A stretch of 64,000 nt of DNA from Trametes villosa. Lineage: Eukaryota > Basidiomycota > Agaricomycetes > Polyporales > Polyporaceae. Below, in pieces: positions 21,642 to 33,589 of this stretch. How positions within the stretch are numbered: position 1 is the first letter of the stretch; the number at the start of each line of letters is the position of its first letter. The notes beneath the pieces were generated by a model. That model did no database searches. It was not told where the DNA came from and saw only the letters and a list, made by a program, of their open reading frames with translations. The stretch is from assembly GCA_002964805.2 (NCBI GenBank), contig PUDQ02000003.1:2914001-2978000 (forward strand), in the 5' to 3' direction. Position numbers and translations under genes: made by a program.

Positions 21642-22385
21642 GGGGTTGGCAGAAAGCGGCTGGATAAGGGAGCAGAGGATGTATGGCGGAGAGAACGTCT
21701 GTACGCGTTTCGCGTTTGACGATGGAGGCGACGCGGGGGATTTAAATGCGTTGTCTGATGTGGGCGGCCGTACGTTGGTTGTGTGTACATAGGTTTGTAC
21801 GAGTGTGTATGTGGCAAACGTGAAGGTCGGGGCTGACTGGGCAACGCGTGCATGTGACTGGTAGCTGAGTCAACGAGTGTGTAGGGCCGCGTAGAGCGTG
21901 TCGCGGCATGTTGTATTGCGATGACTGTAAAGAGGCGTATGTACGGCAGTGGCGTTGTCCCGTGAATGCGTCAGGTGAGAGGTACTTACGGATAATGTCA
22001 CGGGGCGCGTCATGGTCGCAAAGCGTGAGTAAGTCGGGCGCCGCTAGCGCGGGCAGCTTACACAATATGCGGACCTCGTGAGTATGTTGAGTGTAAGCAG
22101 TGGTGTACGGGTGGACGCGGTGTGGTGGCTACTTGGTGACTCACGAGCAGGTCTGTTTGCGGCGTCCCGTTTGGTGCGTGTGGCATGGGCGTGTGTGCTT
22201 ACGGCGGGGGGTGGGGCTCGTTCCGCCGTGCCGCGGTGGGTGCGTAGCAGGGGATTGTTGTCGGGAGCACGGGGTGCGCGGTCGTCAGTATAAAACGCTG
22301 CGACGCGCAACAAGGAGGGTCGCGTTCCGTCCTTCTTGTCAGCGCTCTTGCCATTGTCTAAGAAAACTCGTTACAACGTTTGAAC
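21642..22385. promoter_or_regulatory. Shared upstream region of R2 and the Helitron gene
   Basis: This 744-bp head-to-head spacer holds an ACGCGT MluI cell-cycle box at 21703-21708, about 62 bp upstream of the R2 start. It also has an A/T-rich TTTAAAT (21741-21747) about 100 bp upstream of R2, and a good TATAAAA (22289-22295) about 91 bp upstream of the predicted Helitron start. MluI boxes drive G1/S expression of RNR genes in yeasts through MBF; a similar use here is inference. No gene is recognised between. Confidence 0.5.
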
Positions 22386-25300
22386 ATGTCGTTCGACGGA
22401 GCCGACGTCGCGGTCGCGGAGCTGTTGCCGGTGCTAGAGGGGTTGCAGCGTTAGTGGGCAGAACGTTGTGCGATGACGGTGTACTAACCGCTGTAGATGC
22501 TACAGTGTATGACGTCGACAGTCCGGAGTGGGAAGCGCGTCAGCGTGACAGGGGCAGTATCGCGGAACGCGAAATTGCTGATTGTGCGTACGAGTGGCGT
22601 GGGGATATTCTCGGAGGAAGGCTGACCGTCTGGGCAGCGCTCGATGCCCTAGAAATGTTGACAACGCCGTGCCGAGAGGATGAGGGGGTGATCATGGGTG
22701 AGCGTGCCCGGGCCGTGTAAAACGTCGACACCGTTTGCTGATACTAAGGCGTTACCGCGCGATACCGTAGTGCGCGTCGAGGCCGTTCAGTCTGAACGGG
22801 TGATCGTGGCGCAGTGCGAGCGTGGCGACCTGGATTTGAATCGGAACTATCTGTTTTCTGCGGCAAAAGACTTGACGCGGGACGGACCGTTAGAGGGGTG
22901 GGCGCTTGGCGTGGACGATCTGTTGCTGAAGGGGACGCCGCGTGCTGTGTTGGAGGTCTTCGACGTGTGGCACGCGGCGGATCTCCGGTTGATCTGCGAC
23001 TTCCACGGCGTGGGCTATCCTGTGCGCTGCGCCGCGGGCGATTTACGGGAGCGGCTATCCGAGCACTCGTGTACGTTGGACTGCGATAGGGGCGTCTTGC
23101 TGATGCGGACGCTGCGGTGTCCTCGTGGAGATCAGCAAATCGCGAGCGGGCGTGCAAGGTTTGCGCCTCGGGACCCATTCGTCGAGGGCTCTTACCTCGA
23201 TGTGGCCAGCGATGAGCTGCGGAGCGCTATTATACGGGAGTGGCAGGATAACATGGCGACATCGCGGCTCCGACATGGCGTGTGCGCTGTATGCGGGCGT
23301 AAATTCGGCGCGAACGCGTTGCATCTGACGGCGGTTGAGGACATCGATCTGACGTTGTTGAGGAACGATGAGCTCCCGTCGCAAGTGTGGCCGACAACCT
23401 ACGCGTTTGACGCTTACGACCGCGCGCTTCTCCACCCCAAGGGCTTAACAGACCAGTGGGCCGTGGGGGAGTTGCAGATGTGCATAGGGTGCTCTTCGGA
23501 TCTATGCGACAAGGGCCGGATGCCAAAGTTCGCCCTGGTGAACTGGCTGTATTATGGTCGCGACGAGCTGCCGCCGGCCGCGAAGCGCGCGTTTCGGGAG
23601 TCAACACTTTTCGATCGGTTGTTGGTGTGTCGCGCGCGAGCGAGCCGGATTTCGTTCAGATTTTCCGAGGTCCGCCAGGGGGATGGCGTGGAGAGGAGGC
23701 CTGGCGCGTCTCAGCGATTCGTGAAAGGGAACGTCGTGGTCATGCCGCAGGACGCTACGCACCTTAACGATGTGCTCCCTCCGGACGACGACGTAATGCG
23801 CGATACCGTTTGCGCGGTCTTTGTTGGACAGTCGAAGCCCTCGCGTGAAAACATCGGAGCGCTGAGCCCAGCATTGGTGAGGAAGTCGCGGGTTCGGACG
23901 ATGATCGACTTCTTGGTTGCGCGGAATCCGCACTACGCGGTTGGTCCGGGTTTCCGTGGTCTCAGTCGTCGGAACCTCGACATGTTGTTCGGAGCGGATG
24001 CTGTGGACGTGGATGAGGGTGTTCCCTGTTCGTTGGAGATTGGGTTCTTGGAAGACAACGACGCTCTCCGAGGGGCCACCGCGGATTATGCCGGGCGCAG
24101 CGACGTCGTCGAGGCCCCGGAAGAAGGGGGCGAGTTGTTGATGGAGAACGTGGGCTATACACAGTGCGACACCAGCCCCCAGTCGTATCAGCAGATGAAG
24201 GCGACGGCGCTCACGCATTGTCTCGACGGCGGGAAATTCGTACAGTCGCAGGCTGGCAATCGATTCATACCGGATTTCGAGAATCCTCAGCTTTTAAGCT
24301 GGCTGTTCCCTGCACTCGACCCGTGGGGAATCGGAGGGTTCTTCGAATCGAGACGCGCTGTCCCCTTGACTCTCGACGAGCAGCTGAAGTACTTGTTGAT
24401 GCTGGACGACGATGTGTTCGCGAAGGATCCCGATTTCGCGTTCGTGTACTACAATATCCGTCAGAAGCGGTCTGTGTGCGACACGGTGAACTTCCGAGTC
24501 CGGGCGTCACAGGCTTCCGACATCGTGCGGCGGTTGCTACGTACCGATACGGAAGTCTTGGAGACCTTGATGCGGAGGTACAAGGAGAACCCCCTATACC
24601 AGCCGGAAACACCGTCCGAGAGGGATGCTGTCGCACTGCTGAAGAAAGTCAGTATGGTCGGCCGCGACTTGCCGGGTACAGCCGCGTACAAGGTGGTACT
24701 CCGTAACGAGATCCGTGCGCTGGTTCATTTCAAGGGGACGCCGGCGTTGTTCGTGACGCTCAACCCTTCGGATGTTACACATCCGCTCGTGCGCCTGTAT
24801 TCCGGGGAGAACATCGTCATCGAGGATATGGTTCGAGGAGAAGAACTCACGGAGTGGCGCCGCAAAGTAATCGCGGCGCGTAACCCGGCCGCGTGCGCGA
24901 TGTTCTTTGAAACCACCATATCCGGATTTCTTCGAATCATCCTTCGATACGGTCGCCCCGGTCGCGGACTGTTTGGCACGTGTAGCGCGTTCTTTGGCAC
25001 CGTGGAGGCCCAGGGAAGGGGTACGCTGCACTGCCATATGCTGATCTGGATAGAAGGGCATCCGTCGCCGCAGCGTCTTCGAGATTTGATGGTTGACTCT
25101 CGGGAGTACGAGGCCGACGTCTTCAGGTGGCTGGAGTCCATCATCAAGTGCGAGCTGTTGGGGACTGTCGACGTCGTGACGGAGCCAGACGGGAATCCTC
25201 TTCCTCGCCCGCGGTTTGGCAACGCTCATCCTGGAGTATTACCTCCCCCCGATATCCGCACGGTCCCTGTCGGCGATTTTGAGCGTGAGTTCCGCCTCTA

Positions 25301-28300
25301 TGTCAACCAACAAGTTAGGGCGTTCAACTGGCACGAGCATACGGATACGTGCTGGAAATACCTGCGTCGCGGAGAGCGGAAGGATGACGAACATTGTCGG
25401 ATGCGAATCGATGGAACGACTAGGCCCGTGACCGGCATCGATGCGGAGAGCGGTGGAATCGTTCTGCGGCGTCTCCATCCTCGGATCGCGAACTACAATG
25501 ACGTGGTGATGTTCCTCGTCCGCGCTAATATGGATATCAAACATATTGGCTCCGGGCAGGGCGCGAAGGCGCTGATCTACTATGTGACCGACTATATCAC
25601 GAAGGCGCCGTTGTCTAGCCATGTTGGGCTATCCGCTCTTCTCTACGCCATCCAGCGGGCGGGGGCTAGATTTGGCACTGAGCTTCAGGACGTGCTGGAC
25701 GTGAACACGCGTAGCGCGTTGACCATCACTGTGAACAGTATGCTGTCGCGGATGGAGATATCGCATCAGCAAGTCATGTCGTACCTGGTGGGAGGAGGGG
25801 ACCATTATACGAGCCATCGGTACCGCTCGCTGCATTTCGGTTCGTTCGATAGGCTCTTTCGACGGGTTTTGGAGGAGGGGCGTGCATCGGACGCGCTGGG
25901 CGATCTGGAGGGTGGCGTGGAACGTGGAGCGGCCGAGCCGCAGGCCGATACGAGGGTGTCGCGTGGTGGTGAGTTGCAAGGAGATGACCATGCTGGCCGG
26001 GAGTGGATGAATCCACGGGCTCCCTCCGACGACGGCGAAGGCGTCGCCGACGCCGAACATGCGGACAACGTGCTTTTGCATCTCGGCGAAGGTTCGATCT
26101 CAGCGGTCAGTCAGCAAAACGACTATATGTTCCGGAGCACAGACGAACCGTTCGATTGCATGTGCCTGTACGAATTCGTCGGCATGGTCGAGCGGATCAC
26201 CAGGAGACGAGAGGAACAAAGGGTCGAGCGGCGACGGGTCAGTACCAGTGCTGCAGGGCGGAAGTCAGAGGTGCGCGGCCTGTTCACCGAGGAACACCCC
26301 TTGTTCGAAACACATATGCTTCGGCGGCGTACGGTATGGGTCGTCCCTGTAGTCCTGGGCGATGCTGTGCCACGTCCGGATAGGAGCGAGGAGGAGCGGA
26401 CGGCGTGGTCCCGCATGATGCTGATGTTGTTCGTCCCCTGGCGGCACCCTATGGATCTTCGAGCAGAACATGAGACGTGGAACGCGGCCTACGACCGGCG
26501 ATCGCACGAGATCGGCGAAGAGCACGCCGCGATTGTCAAGAACATGAGCGTTCTGAGCGAGTGTCGAGACGCGCGCGATGAACTTGGACGTGCTGCTCTA
26601 GCCGTTGGCGCCGATGAGCTTGGTGCATCGGGTGCTCTAGATGGCGAGGAAAGCCCGGCCGATTTGGCAGTCGCACGACAGCGTGGTGAAGAGGCCGAGG
26701 GGTTTTACGAAGACTTCGACGGCTTCGACGCCGGCGCAGGGACGGTATCGCGTGGAACAGGGAACGCACTGGAAGATAAGTTGGATGAGGAGCTGGGAGT
26801 GAGGGTCCGGATTGCGCTGGACGCATGCCAATCTGCCCAGGTCGAGGACGCGGTGTCACCGCAGGAGAGCGGGACTAGGCCGGCGAGTGACGTACCTCAG
26901 TTAACGTTGTCGGAAGAGCGTGACGTAATGCGTCGACTGAAGAAGAGGCGTCATCCCGCCGCGGTGGAGGACCAGGGGCGTTCGACTCCACCAAGGGTCA
27001 ATGCGCAGCTCAGAGCTGTCGAAGCCGAGGTGGGGATATCGTCTCTGGATGACGTGCAAGCGGAGTCTGTGGGAGTCAGACGTTTACGCGGCATCGCGGA
27101 TAACGAGGCGAAGATGGGCGTTATCCGCCAGGTCATCAATGAGCGCGGCCTAGATGGGAATGCGGAGCAGTTGAGGGCGTTCGATATCGTGGCACGGCAT
27201 GCGTGCTTCAGTAACGGTCAGCTGTTGATGTATATCGGCGGGGTTGGAGGGACAGGGAAAACGTACGTGGTGCAAGCGATCCTCCGGCTGTTCCAGCTCC
27301 TCGGACGCAGTGACGAGATACTGGTGGCGGCACCGACGGGGGCGGCTGCCTTGCTGATAGGCGGTTATACGATGCATTCGCTCGCCATGCTCCCCGAACG
27401 CAAGAAAGGGGCGAACACCGAGGCGCTGATGGAGCTGTGGAAAAACATCCGATGGGCGATTACAGACGAGGTGTCGATGGTTGGAGGGAAGCTCATGAGT
27501 CAGTGGTCTAACCGGATTCAGCAGGCCAAGGGCGACGAGGGCGTGCTGGCAGACGCACCGTACGGCGGGGTGAACATGATCTTCTTGGGGGATTTCGGCC
27601 AGCTTCGGCCGGTGAAGCAGGCAGCGCTGTACAGTTACAAGCTGGTCAAGTCGCCGGGGCTCGAATCTTGCCGCGATCAACAGGGCGTGAGTGCGCTGAT
27701 GGGCGCCTACCTGTGGAGGATGGTTACAACGGTTGTTCTCCTGAAGCAGAACCAGCGACAGCGAGGCGATCCCGCGTACGTCGACCTGCTGGCGCGCGTT
27801 CGGGTGGGGGAATGCACCGTCGTTCGCGAGGGCCTGCGCCCGAGTGACGCTGAGACCCTTCGTTCGAGAGAGCTCTGCAAGCTGGCCGAAACAGCTCCAG
27901 ACCAGCTTCGACAGTTCAAAGACGCGCCGATCATCGTGGGCAGGAAGAAGGTCCGGGACGTGTTGAACGCGCGAATGATCGCGCACCGAGCGGCGGAGAG
28001 TAACCAGGTCGTTCATCTGTATCATTCTCGGGATGCTGTGTCGAAGCAAGCCGTGGACGGGCCGCTGAGGGACGCGTTGTGGGCACTTCCGTCCGCCGCC
28101 GCGGAAGATTCGTTCGGCCGGCTCCCCATGTTCTCAGGCATGAAGGTCATGGTTCAAGAGAACCTCGCGTTTTCGCATGGTGTCGTGAACGGTGCCGAGG
28201 GGATCGTGGAGGACATAGTTTATGAGGAAGACGACGATGGACGGCGATATGCTACGGTGGTGCACGTACGGATTGCAGGGGCCGGGGCGGTGTGCGACTC

Positions 28301-28697
28301 TCTACCCGAGAACGTTGTGCCGATATTCCCGGAGACGACGTCGTTCCGTCACGCGATGTTGGAGCACGGCCGGCCTTGTACGCGAAACATATCCAGGACG
28401 CAGCTGCCGCTGTTGCCAGCATACGCGTATACCGACTACAAGAGTCAAGGACGCTCGCTTTCACACGCGATTGTCGACCTGGCCAGTGCACAGAGCCTGC
28501 AAGGGGTCTACGTCATGTTGTCACGCGTGCGCTCTCTCAACGGCCTCGCTGTGCTACGCCCGTTCTCTCTCAGCAAACTGGTTGGGCGTACCTCGGAGGA
28601 GTTACGAGACGAGCTGTCGCGGCTGGCGCGGTTGGACGACCTCACTGCGCGATGGCATGGCTTGTTGGCGTCCGGAGAGGAGCCGGGGATGCGATAG
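22386..28697 (+). CDS. Helitron Rep/PIF1 helicase, intact, about 2,063 residues
   Basis: This is the rolling-circle transposase of a Helitron. The last exon is open from 22771 to 28697. I extend it upstream through two small exons (22386-22449, MSFDGADVAVAELLPVLEGL; 22497-22697), because GT-AG introns of 47 and 73 bp with ACTAA branch sites join all three in frame and a TATA box lies upstream. Domains in order: a Cys-containing DUF6570-like region (CAVCGRKFG, CIGCSSDLCDKGRMPKFALV); the Helitron-like N domain with the HUH motif LHCHMLIW (about 25027); the two-tyrosine motif YYVTDYITK (about 25578); an acidic linker; and a PIF1-type helicase with Walker A GGVGGTGKT (about 27237), DEVSMVGG and the closing motif DYKSQGRSLSHAIVDL. 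No frameshift or stop is present, so it may be functional. Neither TC nor CTRR termini with a 3' hairpin could be placed. Confidence 0.92.
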
Positions 28698-30247
28698 CGC
28701 GTGGGTGCAGCTCCGATACTCCGGTGCGTCGTCAACATTGTATACAGGCCCTCACATGCTAAGCTACTCACAGAGTTGGTATTCCGAGTATCTCGATATC
28801 GCATCGTAAAGCGGGGGTCGACGGTGCGGGGCCTTGGGCGTATAAAGCGGATGTGGGCGTAAGCCGTGGAACGGGCTGTACACTATGCGCATGGCTGCTT
28901 TGAATCTGGTGAATTAGTCGACTTGTTTTCTATACGCAATCTACCTCCGTTTGTGTACTGTTCCCTTCTGTGTGCGAGACTGAAGCCCCGGATGGAGGGT
29001 AGTGTATAGACCGTTGTTGTGGGAGCCATCGGCGCGGTTTGTTCGGCGCTACTTGGTGGCGGGTGCGACTTTGCGGCGATTTCCGATAGAGCTTCCGCAG
29101 CGTCGGGCCCGCGCTCAGCGCTCAGCGCTCAGCGCCCGGTGGTGGACTACGTCGACCTCGCCCACTCTTTACGTTGTATGTCGTATCGCGTCGACATCAA
29201 TTTATCTCCTTTCCTTGTACGCCTAGACCGGAGAGGGTAGGTTTGGGTACGCGGGCATTGGTGTTCAGCAAAAGTGCGTACGTGGGGGGTTTGTCAGCAG
29301 TTGCATGATCGGTCCCCTCGCCGTGCTCTTCTTTCCGGAGAGACGGCGGTGTCCATCGAATGCATCCGCGCTCCCGTGTGTGAATAGCGTCAGGTATGCG
29401 CATTTATTCACGACTGTATACAGATGGTATGCGGATCCGTACGCCGTGTCGCTTCCACGAGACGCCTTGTTTGTCTAGTACGTCTAGCCTCTGACGTCCG
29501 TACTTGCTAAATACGCTGCAAGAGAACGTCGCCGCCACCATCCTACCGAGGGGCTGCGCGTTCCGTCTCCGCCAGGTATTTACTCCATACGGCAGAACAA
29601 GATTCCATGTTGGCCGTGCAAGACAGCTAACGCGCGGCGGCGCCGTCGTCCGATTGCAAGTACGCAGTTACGGCGGGTGCGCCGCGTCTGCGTGTAGCAT
29701 CTCGTGCGCTTCAACCGGTCAGACCGCGGCTGGGGATGCGATCGGTTCGCGTGGTACAAGGTGGTAGCAATGAGGCAAACGAATTGGCGCTCATGTAAAT
29801 ATCATGTTTGCAGACACACGAGGCGGCAGACACTACTAGTACGGCACATGCATAGGCAGAAATTCGAGAGCAATCAGAATATACATATACGAGCGATCCT
29901 TACTAGATACTCCGGGAACGATATCACGATGCGACGAACGCGAACGAGTGTTCACGCGCCGACGTGCACCAGCGACTGAACGTACATATAAACACGGTCG
30001 CGCAACTGAGTTTTCGGAGTGCAATGCTATGCGAACCGGGCGCTGGAGTCAAGGCGTTGAGATGTTAGACGATACGATGGAGGAAGCGTACTACCACGGG
30101 ATCGGTGGGGCTGACAAGCGTACGAGCACAGGTGAGAAGAGGGGAGGCTGTGCGGGCGGGACGGGGGTGTCGGGGTGATGGCGGATACAAGTACTTTGTC
30201 GGGCGCGAGGAGTCTGCAACGGCGGGTGGTGGCAGGAGACAGAGCAT
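28698..30247. other. Interval between Helitron and R1 gene ends
   Basis: No gene is recognised. It must contain the 3' ends of both convergent transcripts and probably the Helitron 3' end. A short triplication of CAGCGCT lies near 29118-29138. I looked for a hairpin followed by CTRR (for example around CTAGT near 29475) but none was convincing. Confidence 0.5.
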
Positions 30248-33200
30248 TCATCCCGAGCATGCGGTGCAGGTGAGGTCCGGGTCGACGGCGACGACGTCTA
30301 GTCCGGCTACGGGGTGGTAGTCCTTGTCCAAGGGCGTCAGTTTCATGTAATCGTCGTCGTGGATCGTTGGAGGTGACGGCGCGCTAGCCGTTCCCGCGTC
30401 GGCTTCGCCGTCTGGAAGCACGACGATCAGCGGGGGGGTCACCACGGCGGGGGTCACTCCGATACGGTCCGGGAAGACGGGGGGCTGGCTTCGGAGGTAA
30501 TACATACCCGTCTTGAGTCCGCTCCGCCAGCCGTGAAAGTGCATGGACGTCTAACGCGAAGATGAGTCAATGTGTCGGTGAGGTGTGACACGGCCGACGC
30601 ACGAGCTTTGCATGGGTGGGATCCGCCATGTATATGGTCATGCTCTGACTCTGGCAAATGTACGGACCGCGAGCGGCCGCCATATCCACCACCCTCTTCT
30701 GGGGGATCTCCCAGGCCGTCTTGTATATGTCCTTAAGCTCGCACGGGACGTCAGGGATGTCCTGGATGGAGCCTTAACGGAGTTAGCCGGGCGGACGGCA
30801 ATAAAGGCCGACTGCCGTACCGTTTGCGCGGACGATCGCATCACGCATTCCGTCGCCCCAGATATGATGCGCGACGAGATCGCGCACGAGCCACGGGTTG
30901 AGAAGCTGGAATTCTCCGGATAACGTACGACGGTTGTATAGGTTGCTATCGAAAGGTCGGTTCAGCCCCGCGTCGTAGCCGCGGTATGCTGAGCTCACCT
31001 TATGCACGGCTCTGTGCCGTCTATAACCCCCGCAATCTGTGAGGTGGCCGCGGTCGGCATTTGCGCGGTGAGCATAGAGTTCCGGAGGCCGTAGACGTGG
31101 ATCCTGTTCTTCAGGTCGGCCCAGTCATACCTAGTAGACGGTTGTACCCCCCATAGATCGAATTGCAGCTGGAGGTGGTAGGCTGGAGAACCCTCCCAGG
31201 CGGGATACGGGCCGTGCTGCCTCGCGAGGTCGCAGCTAGCCTCCAGTGCGGCGTGATAGATCGTCTCGAATATGCTGCGATTCAGCTCGACCGCGTCGTC
31301 CGAGTCGTAGGGGATATGCATTCGCATGAATACGTCCGCGAGGCCCTGAACGCCAACGCCGATCGCACGCGTTGTATCCGCGGAGTGCTTCGCCTGGGGC
31401 GTCGGGTAGTTGGAAATGTCGAGGACGCGATCCGTATTGCGTACGACGATCTGCGCGATGCGATGGAGGGCGTCGAAGTCGAAGTCGCCAGTCGGGGTGA
31501 CAAAGGACGGAAGTACGATGGACGACAACGTGCAGACCGCGGTAGATTCGGATGAGATGTGCTGCACAATCTCGGTGCAGAGGTTCGCCGACTGTATGGT
31601 TCCGATGTTCTGTTGGTTGCTCTTCTCTGTAACGCGATCGTTAGCCGTGCACCCGTGAACGCGTTAGTTGGTCAGCGACGCACTATTGATGGCGTCGAGG
31701 TACAGCATAAACGTCCCGCCGGTCTCGATCTGAGCGTCGACAATCAGATCCCAGATAGTGCGAGCGGGGACGGTCGCGAGCGCGCGGTCGGTCTCCTCGA
31801 GGCGTGCGTACACGGCTTCGAATTGAGCCCCGTAGCATTCGAGGAGCTCGGGTACGTCCCGAGGGTCATACACATGCCATACCCCGTTGTCCATGACACG
31901 CTGCATGCTTCGGTCTACGTCAATACGCGCGGACGATTCGAGACAACGGGACTACGCACAAGAGGTCTGGGATGATGATCGCGGTAAACACGTCTCGTGC
32001 GCGCATGTCCTGCTGTCCGCGAGTGCTTTTAAGGTTGATGAAGTCGAAGACGTCTGCGTGCCAGACGGGGATCGTCGCGGTAAGAGCCGAGGGGCGCGTG
32101 GATTTATACTGCGACGTAAGCCGGACGGTAGCGTCGACGACGCGCAAGTACGGGATTACTCCCGCCTGCGGACGATCGGAGCTGGAGGACAGCGCATTAG
32201 ATACTAAGGATCTCGAAAGCCGCTCGGCACTGCATACGAACCGTTTCGCAGGGACTCTGTGCAGATCCAGACCGACGCCTCCGTCTGCTATGAAAATGTT
32301 GGCGATGTCGCGTAGTCCGTTGTACGTCGTGGTGGGGGAATTGCAGTCGGCTGGTACAATGAAGCAAGAGGAGAGCGATTGTCGGCGGCGGCCAGCGTTG
32401 GCGAGCGTGGGAGTCGCGTGGGTATAAAACCCGCGCGAGAGCAGGTCGTATGTCTCCAGGACGCGACGGACGTCCTTGCCGTGCAGCGCAACAGCGACCC
32501 GCATGTACATCCACTGCGGACGTTCCACGGTTACCCCGTTGTAGTGTACGAGGTACGTCTTCTCGAGCGACTTTATCGAGAGGCTGCGAGGTATTCAGTG
32601 TGACGGTGCGGTGCATAGAAACTGGTACGTACAACCGCAGGTCGTAGTCTCGCGCGTGCCGTAGGGCGTGGTCGAACTCAAAGCCGAGGTGTTCGACAAC
32701 GTCCACAAAGTCCGGGGCGAAAATGGATGGTTCAACTTGGTCATGCAAATTGAGTGCCTGTCCGGTACGCCGCGAGGGCGTGGGTAGTAAGGATACCAGC
32801 GTACCTTGGGCCATCCACAGTATGTAGTCCGAGAATTGCTTCTGGGTTGACCGATGCAGCTGCGCGACTTCGAGGCGACCTGCAAGTAGAGCGTAGTTGG
32901 GGTGGTGGCTGGCGAGGTTCGCGGCCGCGAGACTGAGTTCACGCTGAGGTAGGCGCGGGTCAGCGTTGAGCTTCGCGTATAGGATGTTCTCACTGCGGAC
33001 CTGAATGTCTACGGTACTCATTTCGACCGCTATTCCGCAAGTGACATTGCGGACGATCCTGACATACGACGATGTGATGTGATGATAGGCACGGGACGCG
33101 TCAGATCACGACGTACTTACCGGCGCAAGTCCAGAGCGTCCGCGTTGATTCCGTAGCAGAACTGGAATAATATTGGTGCACGTTGCTGAGTGCGTACTAG

Positions 33201-33482
33201 GGTGATCCTACCTTGAGCAGGGTTGCGATTGCCTGTACGGAGGATGAGTACAGTGTCTAGGTGTGGATCGGCTATGAGCGCGTACCTTTTCCGCAATGTA
33301 TGGCTCCACGCGGCTATATCGTGAGTTTGTTACATAATTCGAATACCTTGAGTGGAATATGCGCGTACCCGTCTGGACGTCGGCGAGATTGGCATGTAAG
33401 CGTCGCGTTCCGTAGCTCTACAACGTGGGTGCTTACCGCGTTTTATCACGGTGAATTGCGCGTGAGACTGGTCAGCTGACAT
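30248..33482 (-). CDS. RNR1: Ribonucleotide reductase large subunit (R1), divergent
   Basis: R1 binds the substrate and carries out radical-based reduction of ribonucleoside diphosphates. The gene starts [18 protein letters not shown] (ATG 33482) and ends [11 protein letters not shown] (30248), with more than ten introns of roughly 40-65 bp. Splicing restores an N-terminal ATP-cone (VIKRDGR, then AIATLLKFCYGIN); getting through VIKRDGR needs a 4-base exon near 33405. Then follow [11 protein letters not shown]; the first redox cysteine in [19 protein letters not shown]; the thiyl-radical motif NLCTEI; its partner cysteine in [21 protein letters not shown]; the tyrosine pair in GMYYLRS; and a C-terminal CxxC (CTAC) like the usual shuttle cysteines. 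Two specificity-site loops are shorter than in animal or yeast R1: [17 protein letters not shown] and [17 protein letters not shown] replace longer Gly/Asn-rich loops. It lies tail-to-tail with the Helitron and on the same strand as R2. The divergence suggests a specialised paralogue. Confidence 0.9.
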
Positions 33483-33580
33483 TGCGAGCAAGTGTCGTGC
33501 GTGGTGTAAGTTGGGATGCGCAGGTGAGAGGCAGGCGGAGCACTAAGTAAGCGGCGTGAGCTCCCCGCGACGGATGCGCC

Positions 33581-33586
33581 TATATA
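33581..33586 (-). promoter_or_regulatory. TATA box of the R1 gene
   Basis: TATATA reads on the minus strand (as TGTATATAGG) about 100 bp upstream of the R1 start codon. The spacing is like that of the Helitron TATA box. Confidence 0.45.
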
Positions 33587-33589
33587 CAA

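Noticed and set aside
22386..28697. Starship-type element
   Set aside because: No tyrosine recombinase (DUF3435) captain gene is visible. The large protein has HUH Rep and PIF1 domains, which define a Helitron.
28698..29500. Helitron 3' end at CTAGT near 29475 or CTAAG near 28760
   Set aside because: Neither is preceded by a convincing short GC-rich hairpin, so I did not assign an end.
20343..33482. Endogenised large DNA virus as source of the RNR genes
   Set aside because: Both genes are full of short fungal-type introns, and no capsid, packaging ATPase, polymerase or other viral hallmark gene is present nearby.
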